Source: Streptomyces sp. SAI-127
Lineage (GTDB): Bacteria; Actinomycetota; Actinomycetes; Streptomycetales; Streptomycetaceae
Reading direction: 5' to 3'
Assembly (NCBI RefSeq): GCF_029894425.1
Contig: NZ_JARXYJ010000001.1
Span: 1,860,001-1,924,000, forward strand
Length of the DNA: 64,000 nucleotides
In this document: positions 1-8,128 of the stretch, in pieces
Numbering within the stretch: position 1 is the first letter of the stretch
Layout of the letters: every line of letters starts with the position of its first letter
The notes under the pieces: model-generated
What the model was told of the DNA's origin: nothing
Seen by the model: only the letters and a program-made list of their open reading frames with translations
The model's database searches: none
Translations under genes and position numbers: made by a program

Positions 1-457
1 GGCGGCCGACCGGATCGGCAGGACCCTGGGTGCGCCGCTCCCCCGCCGCTGCGGCGACACCGCCACCTCCAGCCTCCATACGATCATGTGGCTCGGCCCC
101 GACGAGTGGCTCGTGCTGTCCCGGGCCGACCCGGGCACCGTGACCGCCCAGGTACGGCAGGCCCTCGACGGCGCTCCCGGCTCGGTCGTGGACGTCTCGG
201 CGAACCGCACCACACTGGAGCTGAGCGGACCGGCCGCCCGGGAGGTGCTGGAGAAGGGCTGCCCGCTGGACCTGCACCCCCGCGCCTTCGGCCCCGCCCG
301 CGCCGTGTCGACCACGGTGGGCCCCATCGCGGTACTGCTCTGGCAGCTCGACGACTCTCCGACGTACCGCCTGCTTCCGCGGTCCTCGTTCGCCGACTAT
401 CTGGCCCGCTGGCTCATCGACGCGATGAGCGAGTACGGCGGGCCGCGGGTCGCCTGA
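1..457 (+). CDS. soxG: Sarcosine oxidase gamma subunit, 3' part (runs off left edge)
   Basis: The reading frame is open from base 2 to the TGA at 455-457, giving 151 residues of C-terminal sequence; the start lies outside the window. The protein is the small gamma subunit of heterotetrameric sarcosine oxidase, which oxidises sarcosine to glycine and passes the one-carbon unit to tetrahydrofolate. Supporting motifs are LGPDEWLV near the visible N-terminus, SANRTTLELSGP, and a GcvT-like fold pattern. The first ATG in view (86) falls inside the conserved region, so it is not the real start. The rest of the sox operon should lie to the left. A strong terminator follows at 483-514. Confidence 0.85.
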   Translation, partial: AADRIGRTLGAPLPRRCGDTATSSLHTIMWLGPDEWLVLSRADPGTVTAQVRQALDGAPGSVVDVSANRTTLELSGPAAREVLEKGCPLDLHPRAFGPARAVSTTVGPIAVLLWQLDDSPTYRLLPRSSFADYLARWLIDAMSEYGGPRVA

Positions 458-482
458 CGGGCGCGCCCGTGGCATACGGAAA

Positions 483-514
483 AGGCCGTTTTCTCATCCC
501 TGAGAAAACGGCCT
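483..514. terminator. Intrinsic terminator after soxG
   Basis: A perfect 14-bp inverted repeat (AGGCCGTTTTCTCA and its complement) with a TCCC loop lies 25 nt after the soxG stop and just past the 3' end of the minus-strand tRNA. The A/T-rich middle of the stem suits use in both directions, so it may end the sox operon and the tRNA transcript. No long T-run is present, as is usual in Streptomyces. Confidence 0.8.
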
Positions 515-530
515 CCGACCTGCGTGAAGC

Positions 531-607
<77 letters not shown>

Positions 608-698
608 GTGCCCGTCTGACCTGGGGTTTCCCCTGGCCGAACGTGCAGAGAAACCATACCGCACTCGGGTCGGTGGTCGCGCACCCCTTTCGCCCTCC

Positions 699-1064
699 TC
701 ACCCCCTGGGCGGATCGGGCAGACCCAGCTCCGGATACGCGTCGAGCAGCCCGGACGGCGCCGCCTGCCGCCAGGAGTCGGCGAGGATGTCCCGCAGTTC
801 GCCCTCGTCCTCGATCGCGGCGAGGCGGGCGCGCACCCACGCGAACTGTGCCTCGTGATCGGCGATCCAGAACTTCCCCGGCTCGGCCAGCACCAGCTCG
901 TCGCGCTCCTCCTTCGGACAGCGCACGGCGATGGACGTCTCGTCCTCGGGCAGCGTGGCGAACATCTTCCCCGCGACCCGGAACGTGGGCATGCTCCAGG
1001 CGATCTTCTCCGTCGTGTCCGGCAGGGACAGGGCGACACGGCGTACGTCTTCGGCGTCCGGCAT
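699..1064 (-). CDS. MmcQ/YjbR family DNA-binding-like protein
   Basis: A 121-aa protein of the MmcQ/YjbR family, small single-domain proteins of unclear role with a CyaY-like fold that some members use to bind DNA. Family signals are an N-terminal VRRVALSLPDTTEK helix, the WSMPTFRVAGKMFATL strand pair, KFWIADHEAQFAWVRA, and a C-terminal ILADSWRQAAP helix. I chose the ATG at 1064; an in-frame TTG 30 nt further upstream would add ten Ala/Val-rich residues of no apparent value. It lies between tRNA-Pro and the acetyltransferase gene on the same strand, 30 nt past the acetyltransferase stop, so it may be the last gene of that transcript. Confidence 0.75.
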   Translation of the reverse strand: MPDAEDVRRVALSLPDTTEKIAWSMPTFRVAGKMFATLPEDETSIAVRCPKEERDELVLAEPGKFWIADHEAQFAWVRARLAAIEDEGELRDILADSWRQAAPSGLLDAYPELGLPDPPRG

Positions 1065-1094
1065 GACAGGCACCGTAGCGGCTGCCACTGACAA

Positions 1095-1628
1095 TCACCT
1101 GGTCGGAGCGGTCGCCCCGAGCCGCTTGTAGTACAGGGTCGTCGGCCGCAGCACCCCGGCGGGATCGGCCGCGTAGTCGGGGATGACTCCGGCGCGGGTC
1201 CATCCGGCGCCGCCGTAGAGGCGCTCGGCGGGGCTGTCGGTCTCGGTGTCCAGGTGGAGCAGGGTGATTCCGGCCGTGCGGGCGGCCTCCTCCGCGGTGC
1301 CGAGGAGCCGGCGCCCGAGGCCGTGCCCGCGCGCGTCCCGGTGCACCATCAGTTTGACCAGCTCCGCGCGGTGGCGGGAGTTGGGCTTGTCGGGGAAGGC
1401 CAGGCTGACGGTACCGACCGCGCGGTGACCGTCGTGCGCCGCCCACACCGCCACATACCCCGCGGCCACCGCGCCCGCACGCTCCTTCCACCAGGCGACG
1501 GCCGCCGCCCGGTCCATCGGTGCGAGGAACCCGACGGAGGCGCCGCCGTCCACCGTGTCGACCAGCAGATCGGCCAACTCATCCACACGGTCCAGCAGTT
1601 GGACCTCGTCCAGGCGGGTGACGATCAT
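1095..1628 (-). CDS. GNAT family N-acetyltransferase
   Basis: A 177-aa acetyl-CoA-dependent N-acetyltransferase. The acetyl-CoA motif A is visible as KLMVHRDARGHGLGRRLL (Q/RxxGxG/A type), preceded by the AVGTVSLAF strand and followed by LYGGAGWTRAG, the usual C-terminal motif. Its ATG overlaps the stop of the upstream XRE-cupin gene by 4 nt (ATGA), indicating translational coupling. The substrate cannot be read from sequence. The cupin regulator with an acetyltransferase suggests control of, or detoxification by, acetylation of a small molecule. Confidence 0.85.
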   Translation of the reverse strand: MIVTRLDEVQLLDRVDELADLLVDTVDGGASVGFLAPMDRAAAVAWWKERAGAVAAGYVAVWAAHDGHRAVGTVSLAFPDKPNSRHRAELVKLMVHRDARGHGLGRRLLGTAEEAARTAGITLLHLDTETDSPAERLYGGAGWTRAGVIPDYAADPAGVLRPTTLYYKRLGATAPTR

Positions 1629-2203
1629 GGCAGGACCACCGCCAGCACATACCGCACCGGGTCGGGGCCCGCGCACCGGAACCGGGTCGGCCCCCACACC
1701 CGCAGCCGCAGGCAGTCGCCGGTGCCGAGGTGGTGCTCGACGTCCTGGGCGGTGACGTCCAGCGCACCTTCCAGAACCCAGATGTGCTGCTCCAGGCCTG
1801 GCACGGGCGGCCGGTCGTAGGCGAGGTCGGCACCGGCGGCGAGCCGTCCCTCGACGAGTTCGCCGCGCAGCCCGGAGTGCGGCGGCGACACGGACCGCCG
1901 TACGAACCCGGAGGCCCGGTCCTCCCACACCGTCTGGTCGGCGGCCCGGATCAGCGGTGCGGGCTCGGCCTCGACCTCGCTGAGCAGCTGGGACATGGTC
2001 CGCCCGTACACCCCGCACAGCCGGTTCAGCAGCGAGGCGGTGGGGCTGATCTCGGCCCGCTCGGCGCGGGACAGGGTGGACTTGCTGACGCCGCTGCGCT
2101 CGGCCAACTCGCCCAGGGACCAGCCCCGTTCGGCCCGCAGCGCGGCGAGTCGGACGCCGAGGCGGGTGTCGACGGGGTCGGGCCCGAGCTCATCGTGTTT
2201 CAC
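1625..2203 (-). CDS. XRE-family regulator with C-terminal cupin domain
   Basis: A 192-aa transcription factor. Residues about 15-70 form a helix-turn-helix of the XRE/Cro type (LAERSGVSKSTLSRAERAEI). Residues about 110-190 form a cupin beta-barrel (EQHIWVLEGALDV...GDCLRLRVWGPTRF) that usually senses a small ligand or metal. The start is a GTG; an AT-rich inverted repeat lies 11 nt upstream and may be its own operator. It is co-transcribed and overlaps with the GNAT gene, so the pair probably responds to one compound. Confidence 0.85.
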   Translation of the reverse strand: MKHDELGPDPVDTRLGVRLAALRAERGWSLGELAERSGVSKSTLSRAERAEISPTASLLNRLCGVYGRTMSQLLSEVEAEPAPLIRAADQTVWEDRASGFVRRSVSPPHSGLRGELVEGRLAAGADLAYDRPPVPGLEQHIWVLEGALDVTAQDVEHHLGTGDCLRLRVWGPTRFRCAGPDPVRYVLAVVLP

Positions 2204-2214
2204 ATTCGGGACGC

Positions 2215-2225
2215 TATCCCAGATA
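2215..2225. promoter_or_regulatory. Possible operator, TATCCCAGATA
   Basis: An 11-bp palindrome with TATC/GATA arms sits 11-22 bp upstream of the XRE-cupin GTG, next to GGGACGCTATCCC, a second partly overlapping inverted repeat. The position fits an autoregulatory site overlapping the promoter. There is no experimental support. Confidence 0.35.
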
Positions 2226-2236
2226 CGAGAAACCCG

Positions 2237-3157
2237 CTAGCCGTGGCCGGCCCTCTGTCCCCCGGCAACGGCTGCGAGCGCGTCCAGCACAGGACGGATG
2301 AGGGGGTGCTCCTCCGCTCCCCGCCGCACGGCCGCGAAGACCCGGCGCGTGGGGGCGACCCCGTCGACCGGTCGTACGACGACCCCGGTGAGGTCCATCC
2401 CGATCAGCGCCGAACGCGGCACCAAGGCCACCCCCGCGTCCGCGGACGCCAGTGCCACCACCGCGCGGAAGTCGTCCGACGAGTGCTCAAGACGCGGTTG
2501 GAATCCGGCGTTCTCGCAGGCCAGGACCACGACGTCGTGGCAGGGGTTGCCGGGGTAGGGGCCGATCCAGGGGTCCTTGGCGAGCTCGGCCAGCGGCACC
2601 TCGCCCGCGCCGGCCAGCCGGTGGGTCACCGGGACGACCGCGTCGAAGGGCTCGGCGTACAGGGGCACGTGGGCCAGGCGGGGATCGTCGGCGGGCGGGG
2701 CCCCGCGGTACTCCACGGCGACCGCCACATCGACCTGCCGGTCGAGGACCATCGGCAGGCTGGCGTCGCCCTCGGCGTCCTGGACGCGGAGGTGGATGCC
2801 GGGGGCGATCGAGGCGAGGCGGGCCACCGCGGGTGCCACGACCAGGGCGATCCCGGTCGCGAAGGAGGCGACCGTGACGGTGCCGGCCGCGCCCGAGCTG
2901 TAGGCGGCCAGCTCGGCCTCCGCCCGCTCCAGTTGGGCGAGGACCGCGTTGGTGTGGCTGAGCAGGATCTCGCCGGCCGCAGTCAGCCGTACGCCCTTCG
3001 CACCGCGCTCGACGAGCCGGTGGCCGGTCTCCTGCTCCAGGGCGGTGAGCTGCTGCGAGACCGCGGAGGGGGTGAGATACAGCGCGGCGGCAGCCGCCGT
3101 GACCGTGCGGTGGTCCGCCACCGCACGGAGGATGTGGAGCCGCCGTGCCTCGATCAT
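2237..3157 (-). CDS. LysR-family transcriptional regulator (tdh-kbl operon)
   Basis: A 306-aa LysR-type regulator. The N-terminal winged helix-turn-helix occupies residues about 4-62 (TAAAAALYLTPSAVSQQLTALEQETG), followed by a linker helix and a periplasmic-binding-protein-like effector domain (FATGIALVVAPAVARL to the C-terminus). It begins 27 nt after kbl ends, on the same strand, so it is probably the third gene of the tdh-kbl operon and may regulate threonine catabolism. A T-N11-A type sequence lies in the gap just before it (3165-3175). Confidence 0.88.
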   Translation of the reverse strand: MIEARRLHILRAVADHRTVTAAAAALYLTPSAVSQQLTALEQETGHRLVERGAKGVRLTAAGEILLSHTNAVLAQLERAEAELAAYSSGAAGTVTVASFATGIALVVAPAVARLASIAPGIHLRVQDAEGDASLPMVLDRQVDVAVAVEYRGAPPADDPRLAHVPLYAEPFDAVVPVTHRLAGAGEVPLAELAKDPWIGPYPGNPCHDVVVLACENAGFQPRLEHSSDDFRAVVALASADAGVALVPRSALIGMDLTGVVVRPVDGVAPTRRVFAAVRRGAEEHPLIRPVLDALAAVAGGQRAGHG

Positions 3158-3184
3158 GGGATCGATTATCGCAATACGTCCGGA

Positions 3185-4384
3185 CTAGGCCGCCAGCTCG
3201 GCCCTGGCCGCGACGAAGGCGTCGACCGCGCGGTTCACGTCCTCGGTGGAGTGGGCCGCCGAGAGCTGCACCCTGATGCGCGCCTGCCCCTGCGGGACGA
3301 CGGGGTACGAGAAACCGATCACATACACCCCGCGCTCCAGCAGCAGCTCCGCCAGACGGCCCGCCTCGGAGGCGTCCCCGATCATCACGGGCGCGATGGC
3401 GTGATCACCGGGCAGGACGCCGAAGCCCTCCTCGGTCATACGGCGACGGAACAGCGCGGTGTTCTCCCGCAGCCGCACCCGCAGGTCGTCCGCCGACTCC
3501 AGCAGGTCGAGGACCTTCAGGGAGGCCGCGGCGATCACCGGGGCGAGCGTGTTGGAGAAGAGGTACGGACGTGAGCGCTGACGCAGGAGTGCGACGATCT
3601 CGGCACGGGCGGCGACGTAACCGCCGGAGGCGCCGCCGAGCGCCTTGCCCAGGGTGCCGGTGACGATGTCGACGCGGTCCATGACGCCGTGCAGCTCGGG
3701 GGTGCCGCGGCCGCCGGGGCCGACGAAGCCGACGGCGTGCGAGTCGTCGACCATGACCATGGCGTCGTACCGGTCGGCGAGGTCGCAGATGTCCTTCAGC
3801 GGCGCCACGTAACCGTCCATGGAGAAGACGCCGTCGGTGACGATCAGCTTGCGCCGGGCACCCGCGGCCTCCTTCAACTGCCGTTCCAGATCGGCCAGAT
3901 CACGGTTGGCGTAGCGGAAGCGGCGGGCCTTGGACAGCCGGATGCCGTCGATGATGGACGCGTGGTTCAGGGCGTCGGAGATCACCGCGTCCTCGGGGCC
4001 CAGCAGCGTCTCGAAGACACCGCCGTTGGCGTCGAAGCAGGAGGAGTACAGGATCGTGTCCTCCTGGCCGAGGAAGGCGGACAGCCGCGCCTCCAGCTCC
4101 TTGTGGACCTCCTGCGTGCCGCAGATGAAGCGGACCGAGGCCATGCCGTAGCCCCAGCGGTCCAGGGCGGCGTGGGCGGCGGCGACGACCTCGGGGTGGT
4201 CGGCGAGGCCGAGGTAGTTGTTGGCGCAGAAGTTGAGCACCTCTCCGGGGCGGCCGCCCGCGGAGACGTTCACGGTCGCGGACTGCGGGGTGTCGATCAC
4301 GCGCTCCGGCTTGTGCAGGCCGGCGGCGCGGATCTCGTCGAGGGTGGCGCGCAGGTCGTCGCGCACGGAGTCGAACATCGTCAA
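3185..4384 (-). CDS. kbl: Glycine C-acetyltransferase (2-amino-3-ketobutyrate CoA ligase)
   Basis: A 399-aa PLP enzyme that cleaves 2-amino-3-ketobutyrate with CoA to glycine and acetyl-CoA, the second step of threonine degradation. Its length matches the family (about 398 aa). Visible landmarks are [15 protein letters not shown], the fold-type I aspartate in [13 protein letters not shown], and the PLP lysine in [15 protein letters not shown] near residue 245. The gene starts 8 nt after tdh ends, so the two are co-transcribed and supply consecutive steps. Confidence 0.96.
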   Translation of the reverse strand: MTMFDSVRDDLRATLDEIRAAGLHKPERVIDTPQSATVNVSAGGRPGEVLNFCANNYLGLADHPEVVAAAHAALDRWGYGMASVRFICGTQEVHKELEARLSAFLGQEDTILYSSCFDANGGVFETLLGPEDAVISDALNHASIIDGIRLSKARRFRYANRDLADLERQLKEAAGARRKLIVTDGVFSMDGYVAPLKDICDLADRYDAMVMVDDSHAVGFVGPGGRGTPELHGVMDRVDIVTGTLGKALGGASGGYVAARAEIVALLRQRSRPYLFSNTLAPVIAAASLKVLDLLESADDLRVRLRENTALFRRRMTEEGFGVLPGDHAIAPVMIGDASEAGRLAELLLERGVYVIGFSYPVVPQGQARIRVQLSAAHSTEDVNRAVDAFVAARAELAA

Positions 4385-4392
4385 TCCCTAAG

Positions 4393-5421
4393 TCAGTTGG
4401 TCCAGTCGAGGATGACCTTGCCGCCGCGGCCGCTCGCCGCGTCGGCGAACGCGGCCTCGAAGTCGCGGTAGCCGTACCGGCCGGTGATCACGGGGGCCAG
4501 GTCGAGGCCGCCCTCCAGGAGGACCGACATCGCGTACCAGGTCTCGAACATCTCCCGGCCGTAGATGCCCTTGATGGTGATCATCGAGGTGACGATACGG
4601 GCCCAGTCGACCGGGAACTCCGCGGCAGGCAGTCCCAGCATCGCGATCCGGCCGCCGTGCGTCATGTTGGCGATCATGTCGCGCAGGGCCTCCGGCCGGC
4701 CGGACATCTCCAGGCCGATGTCGAAGCCCTCACGCAGGCCCAACTCCCGCTGCCCGTCGGCGATCCCCGCCTCCGACACGTTCAGCGCGAGGCTCACTCC
4801 GATCTTGCGGGCCAGGTCCAGACGCTCCTCGCTGACGTCGGTGACGACGACGTTGCGCGCACCCGCGTGCCGGGCGACCGCCGCCGCCATCAGTCCGATC
4901 GGCCCGGCGCCGGTGATCAGCACGTCCTCGCCGACCAGCGGGAAGGACAGCGCGGTGTGCACGGCGTTGCCGAACGGGTCGAAGATCGCGGCCACGTCGA
5001 GTTCGACGGGGACGCGGTGCACCCACACGTTGGCGGCGGGCAGGGCGACGTACTCGGCGAAGGCCCCGTCCCGGCCGACGCCTAGCCCGACCGTGGCCCG
5101 GCACAGGTGCCGCCGCCCGGCGAGGCAGTTGCGGCACCTGCCGCAGACGAGGTGCCCTTCGCCGCTCACCCGGTCGCCGATGGCGATCTCGGAGACATCG
5201 CGTCCGGTCTCCACGACCTCGCCGACGAACTCGTGTCCCAGGACGAGGGGCGTGCGGATCGCCTGCTGTGCCCAGCCGTCCCAGGACCGGATGTGCAGAT
5301 CGGTGCCGCAGATGCCGGTGCGCAGCACCTTGATCAGGACGTCCCCGGGGCCGACGGCCGGCTCCGGGACGTCCGCGAGCCACAGTCCGGGCTCCGCCTT
5401 CTCCTTGACCAGCGCCTTCAC
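4393..5421 (-). CDS. tdh: L-threonine 3-dehydrogenase
   Basis: A 342-aa zinc alcohol-dehydrogenase-type enzyme that oxidises L-threonine to 2-amino-3-ketobutyrate with NAD+. The catalytic-zinc cysteine is Cys38 in GICGTDLH, the same position as in E. coli Tdh, followed by GHEFVGEV. The structural-zinc cysteines are in [15 protein letters not shown] and the NAD motif is [13 protein letters not shown] chose the GTG at 5421 because it has AGGAG 7 nt upstream and gives the family length; an ATG at 5463 would add 14 unrelated residues. It is the first gene of tdh-kbl-lysR. Confidence 0.95.
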   Translation of the reverse strand: MKALVKEKAEPGLWLADVPEPAVGPGDVLIKVLRTGICGTDLHIRSWDGWAQQAIRTPLVLGHEFVGEVVETGRDVSEIAIGDRVSGEGHLVCGRCRNCLAGRRHLCRATVGLGVGRDGAFAEYVALPAANVWVHRVPVELDVAAIFDPFGNAVHTALSFPLVGEDVLITGAGPIGLMAAAVARHAGARNVVVTDVSEERLDLARKIGVSLALNVSEAGIADGQRELGLREGFDIGLEMSGRPEALRDMIANMTHGGRIAMLGLPAAEFPVDWARIVTSMITIKGIYGREMFETWYAMSVLLEGGLDLAPVITGRYGYRDFEAAFADAASGRGGKVILDWTN

Positions 5422-5524
5422 GGCAGGGCTCCTGTGGGTGCGAGGGGTGGAAACGCCCAGCAATCTGCCGTACGACGCCGTCCTGGTCCATCGAGGATTT
5501 CTTAAGCGGTGCCACAGCTCCGCT

Positions 5525-5914
5525 TCACGCCCGCTGCGGGCCCTGGTCGAGGCGGGAGACCTGATAGTGGCTGATGTACCAGTCGTCGCCCACCCGGGTC
5601 ACGAGAACCGAGAGCTTGACCGCGAGTGCGGGCCGGTCGGTGAACGTGAAGTCGACGTCCAGATAGCCCAGGACGAGGCCGTCGGCGGGGCGCCGTGTCT
5701 CGAGGATGCGGTACTCCGCCTTCAGGCCGGGCGGCTGGGAGTCGTAGTAATCGGCGACGCCCTGCCGTCCGACGCTGTAGGGGTGCAGCCCCTGGAAGAG
5801 GGCCTCCTCGGTGAAGAGGGCGGCCACGCGCTCCGGTTGGTGGGCGTCGACGCCGGCCTTCCACCGGTCGAGGACTCCGCCGAGGATCGCCTTGTCGTCC
5901 GTCGAGCTGGTCAT
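5525..5914 (-). CDS. SnoaL-like / NTF2-fold protein (SgcJ-EcaC type)
   Basis: A 129-aa single-domain protein of the cystatin-like NTF2/SnoaL superfamily. Features are an N-terminal helix ([31 protein letters not shown]), then [16 protein letters not shown] and the sheet residues [18 protein letters not shown], ending in [13 protein letters not shown]. Members bind small hydrophobic or polar molecules and some are hydrolases or isomerases, but the reaction here is unknown. It starts 32 nt after the SDR gene, so the two are very probably one transcript under the operator-like site at 6694-6711. Confidence 0.8.
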   Translation of the reverse strand: MTSSTDDKAILGGVLDRWKAGVDAHQPERVAALFTEEALFQGLHPYSVGRQGVADYYDSQPPGLKAEYRILETRRPADGLVLGYLDVDFTFTDRPALAVKLSVLVTRVGDDWYISHYQVSRLDQGPQRA

Positions 5915-5946
5915 GTCCGCTCCTTGGTCGATGAATTGACGGGTCG

Positions 5947-6663
5947 TCAGTGTCCGGCGCTCATACCGCCGTCGACGTGCAGGATCTCGCCGGTGACGAA
6001 CGGCGCCGTCTCCAGGAAGAGCACGGCGTCCACGATGTCGCTCACCTCGCCCATGTGTCCGACCGGGTGCAGGGCGGCGAGGAACTCGTGGGTCTCCTCC
6101 GCGTGCATGGGGGTCTTGATGGTGCCGGGCGAGACGGCGTTGACGCGGATGCCGCGGGTGGCGTACTCGACGGCGAGGGACTTGGTGGCGGACTGCACAC
6201 CGCCCTTGGTCAGCGAGGCCAGCACGGACGGGACCCTGGAGTCCGCGTTGTCGACCAGGCTCGTGGTGACGTTGACGATGTGCCCGCCGCCCTGGGCGAG
6301 CAGGTGCGGGACGGCCCGCTGGGTGAGATGGAAGACGCCGGCGACGTTGATGCCCGTCACGGTGGCGTAGTCCTCGGCGGTGTACTCGGTGAACGGCTTG
6401 GCGACGAAGATGCCCGCGTTGTTGACCACGGTGTCGATACGGCCGAACCGCTCCACGGCGGCCTCGACGACGCGCTCCGCGGTGGCCGGGTCGGCGAGGT
6501 CGCCCTGGACGGTGAGGACGTCCGCGTCGTCGACGGGTGGTGCGATGGTGCGCGAGGTGGCCACGACGGCGTAGCCGAGCTTGCGGTAGCCCTCGACGAG
6601 GGCGGCGCCGATGCCCTGCGAGGCGCCGGTGATGATCGCGACCTTCTGGTTCTGCGTGCTCAT
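5947..6663 (-). CDS. SDR family protein lacking the catalytic tyrosine
   Basis: A 238-aa short-chain dehydrogenase/reductase fold. The cofactor motif GASQGIGAA is near residue 14, followed by NNAGIFV and the C-terminal VSPGTIKTPMH and GEILHVDGGMSAG. The classical active-site YxxxK reads ASLTK here, with alanine where tyrosine is expected; the lysine is kept and the serine region reads NVTTSLVD. Either catalysis is unusual or the protein binds rather than reduces its substrate. It is followed by a SnoaL-like gene and preceded by a palindromic site also found upstream of the TetR gene 4 kb away. Confidence 0.85.
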   Translation of the reverse strand: MSTQNQKVAIITGASQGIGAALVEGYRKLGYAVVATSRTIAPPVDDADVLTVQGDLADPATAERVVEAAVERFGRIDTVVNNAGIFVAKPFTEYTAEDYATVTGINVAGVFHLTQRAVPHLLAQGGGHIVNVTTSLVDNADSRVPSVLASLTKGGVQSATKSLAVEYATRGIRVNAVSPGTIKTPMHAEETHEFLAALHPVGHMGEVSDIVDAVLFLETAPFVTGEILHVDGGMSAGH

Positions 6664-6693
6664 GGTGACCTTCTTCGAGTCGGTGACCGGTAC

Positions 6694-6711
6694 TAGCCGA
6701 CCGGTCGACTA
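6694..6711. promoter_or_regulatory. Operator-like palindrome upstream of the SDR gene
   Basis: The 18-bp sequence TAGCCGACCGGTCGACTA is palindromic except for one base pair and is centred about 40 bp upstream of the SDR ATG. The minus-strand reading matches 15 of 18 bases of the sequence in front of the TetR gene at 10626-10643, with the core GACCGGTCGGCT shared exactly. TAGACCGGTC-type sites are typical of LmrA/YxaF-like TetR regulators, so the TetR at 10008-10607 is the natural candidate to bind here. Confidence 0.65.
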
Positions 6712-6790
6712 TTTGGAAGGTAGGCCCGTCCACCGGGAGACGGAAGGATCGGCTTCCTACGGCCTGGAAGGCGCTGCCTCCCAGTGCAGG

Positions 6791-7729
6791 TCAGCCGGGG
6801 ATCGCGTAAGGATCGTCGGCGGGCAGCCAGGCGTCCGGGGCATGGATACCGAGGTCACCGACGCCCTCGCACAGCGCATCGACGACGGCCAGGACACCGG
6901 CGCGGTCCTCCTTCTCGCGCCACACCAGGGACCAGGTCCAGTAGACCTTCGGTCCGACGATCTCGCGGCGGACGAGGTCGGGCGGGAGCGGACTGGTCTG
7001 CCCCTTGGGCGAGTTGAGGACGGGGCGGGTGCAGCGGCGCACGTGGTCGAAGAACGCGGGGCCGGTGATCGCGCCGTCGGAGATGCGGACCGGACGGGCG
7101 CCGGTCGCCTGCGCGAGCTCTTCGGCGTACACGTTCCAGGCGGCCCAGGCGGTGAGATCGTCGTCGATGAGCACGTGGACGTCCCGGGCCGCCACGTCGG
7201 GTACGTCGCTGCTGTCGCCGCCCCTGGCGACGGCGTAGAGCTGGTCGGCGCCGACCAGCCGGGCCCGCAGCCCGAGCCTTTGGAGGTCCTCGGTGCGCAC
7301 CCAGCAGACGGCGAGGTCGAGGCTGCCGTCGGCGACGCGCGCGGCCTGGGTGTGGGAGGGGGCGACCCAGGCGTCGAGGTGCACCTGGGCCACCGGCGCC
7401 GTACGCGACATCAGGTCCGGGGGAAGCCAGTTGACGTATCCGAGCCGCACCGACTGCGAGCCGGTCAGGCTGCCGGCCCGGCGTTTGAGGTCGTCGGCGC
7501 GGTCGAGCAGGGCGCGGGTGTGCGGGAGGAGGGCGGCACCGGCCTGGGTGAGGGAGACCTTGCGGCGGTCGCGGTCGAACAGCCGGACGCCCAGGTCCCG
7601 TTCGAGTGCCTTGATCTGCTGGGAGAGCGAGGGGCCCGCGATGAGCAGTCGCTCGGCGGCCCGGCCGAAGTTCAGCTCCTCGGCGACCGCGACGAAGTAC
7701 CGCAGCTGGCGCAGTTCCACGGGCGCCAT
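6791..7729 (-). CDS. LysR-family transcriptional regulator
   Basis: A 312-aa LysR-type regulator. The N-terminal helix-turn-helix is LNFGRAAERLLIAGPSLSQQ near residues 20-40, followed by KALERDLGVRLFDRDRR, then a substrate-binding domain with RLGYVNWLPPDLM. It is divergent from the muconolactone-isomerase-like/MFS pair across a 108-bp spacer, the classic arrangement for a LysR protein that controls its neighbour and itself. It ends about 130 nt before the SDR start, so read-through into that operon is possible. Confidence 0.88.
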   Translation of the reverse strand: MAPVELRQLRYFVAVAEELNFGRAAERLLIAGPSLSQQIKALERDLGVRLFDRDRRKVSLTQAGAALLPHTRALLDRADDLKRRAGSLTGSQSVRLGYVNWLPPDLMSRTAPVAQVHLDAWVAPSHTQAARVADGSLDLAVCWVRTEDLQRLGLRARLVGADQLYAVARGGDSSDVPDVAARDVHVLIDDDLTAWAAWNVYAEELAQATGARPVRISDGAITGPAFFDHVRRCTRPVLNSPKGQTSPLPPDLVRREIVGPKVYWTWSLVWREKEDRAGVLAVVDALCEGVGDLGIHAPDAWLPADDPYAIPG

Positions 7730-7837
7730 CGTACGCGCGCTGGGAGGCTGCGCCTATCAGCAGCGAGGAAGCCGGTCGTGGCATCGGTGCAGGTGACGCG
7801 CGCACGATGGGCTCACCGACGACGAGCGGAGCACGTC

Positions 7838-8128
7838 ATGCGAGAGTTCCTGGTCGAGATCACCACCACCGTTCCCGAGGGCACCGGACAGGAGGAGGTC
7901 GACCGGCGGCGGGCCGCCGAGGCCGTCCGCGCGAGGGAACTGGCCGCCACCGGCCGTCTCGCCCGACTGTGGCGGCCCGTGGGCGAGTTGCGCAGCATCG
8001 GGGTGTGGCGGGCCGCCGACGAGGAGGAGCTCCACGAGAAGGTGCTCGGCACCCTGCCGCTGCGCCCGTGGATGACCTTCACCGTCACCCCGCTCGCCCC
8101 GCATCCCAACGACCCCGGCACGAAGTGA
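7838..8128 (+). CDS. Muconolactone delta-isomerase-like protein
   Basis: A 96-aa protein of the muconolactone isomerase family, ferredoxin-fold oligomers that isomerise muconolactone in the beta-ketoadipate pathway. Matching features are the start MREFLVEITTTVPEG, a charged helix with RARELAATGRLARLWRPV, GVWRAADEEELHEKVLGTLPL, and a final strand WMTFTVTPLAPHPND. No other beta-ketoadipate gene is nearby, so the true substrate may differ. The ATG at 7838 has a GGAGC 5 nt upstream. Its stop overlaps the GTG of the MFS gene by 4 nt. Confidence 0.82.
   Translation: MREFLVEITTTVPEGTGQEEVDRRRAAEAVRARELAATGRLARLWRPVGELRSIGVWRAADEEELHEKVLGTLPLRPWMTFTVTPLAPHPNDPGTK

Noticed and set aside
1730..3574. 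Long plus-strand open frame opposite the XRE, LysR and kbl genes
   Set aside because: It is a shadow of real minus-strand genes caused by GC bias; it has no ribosome site and no family motifs.
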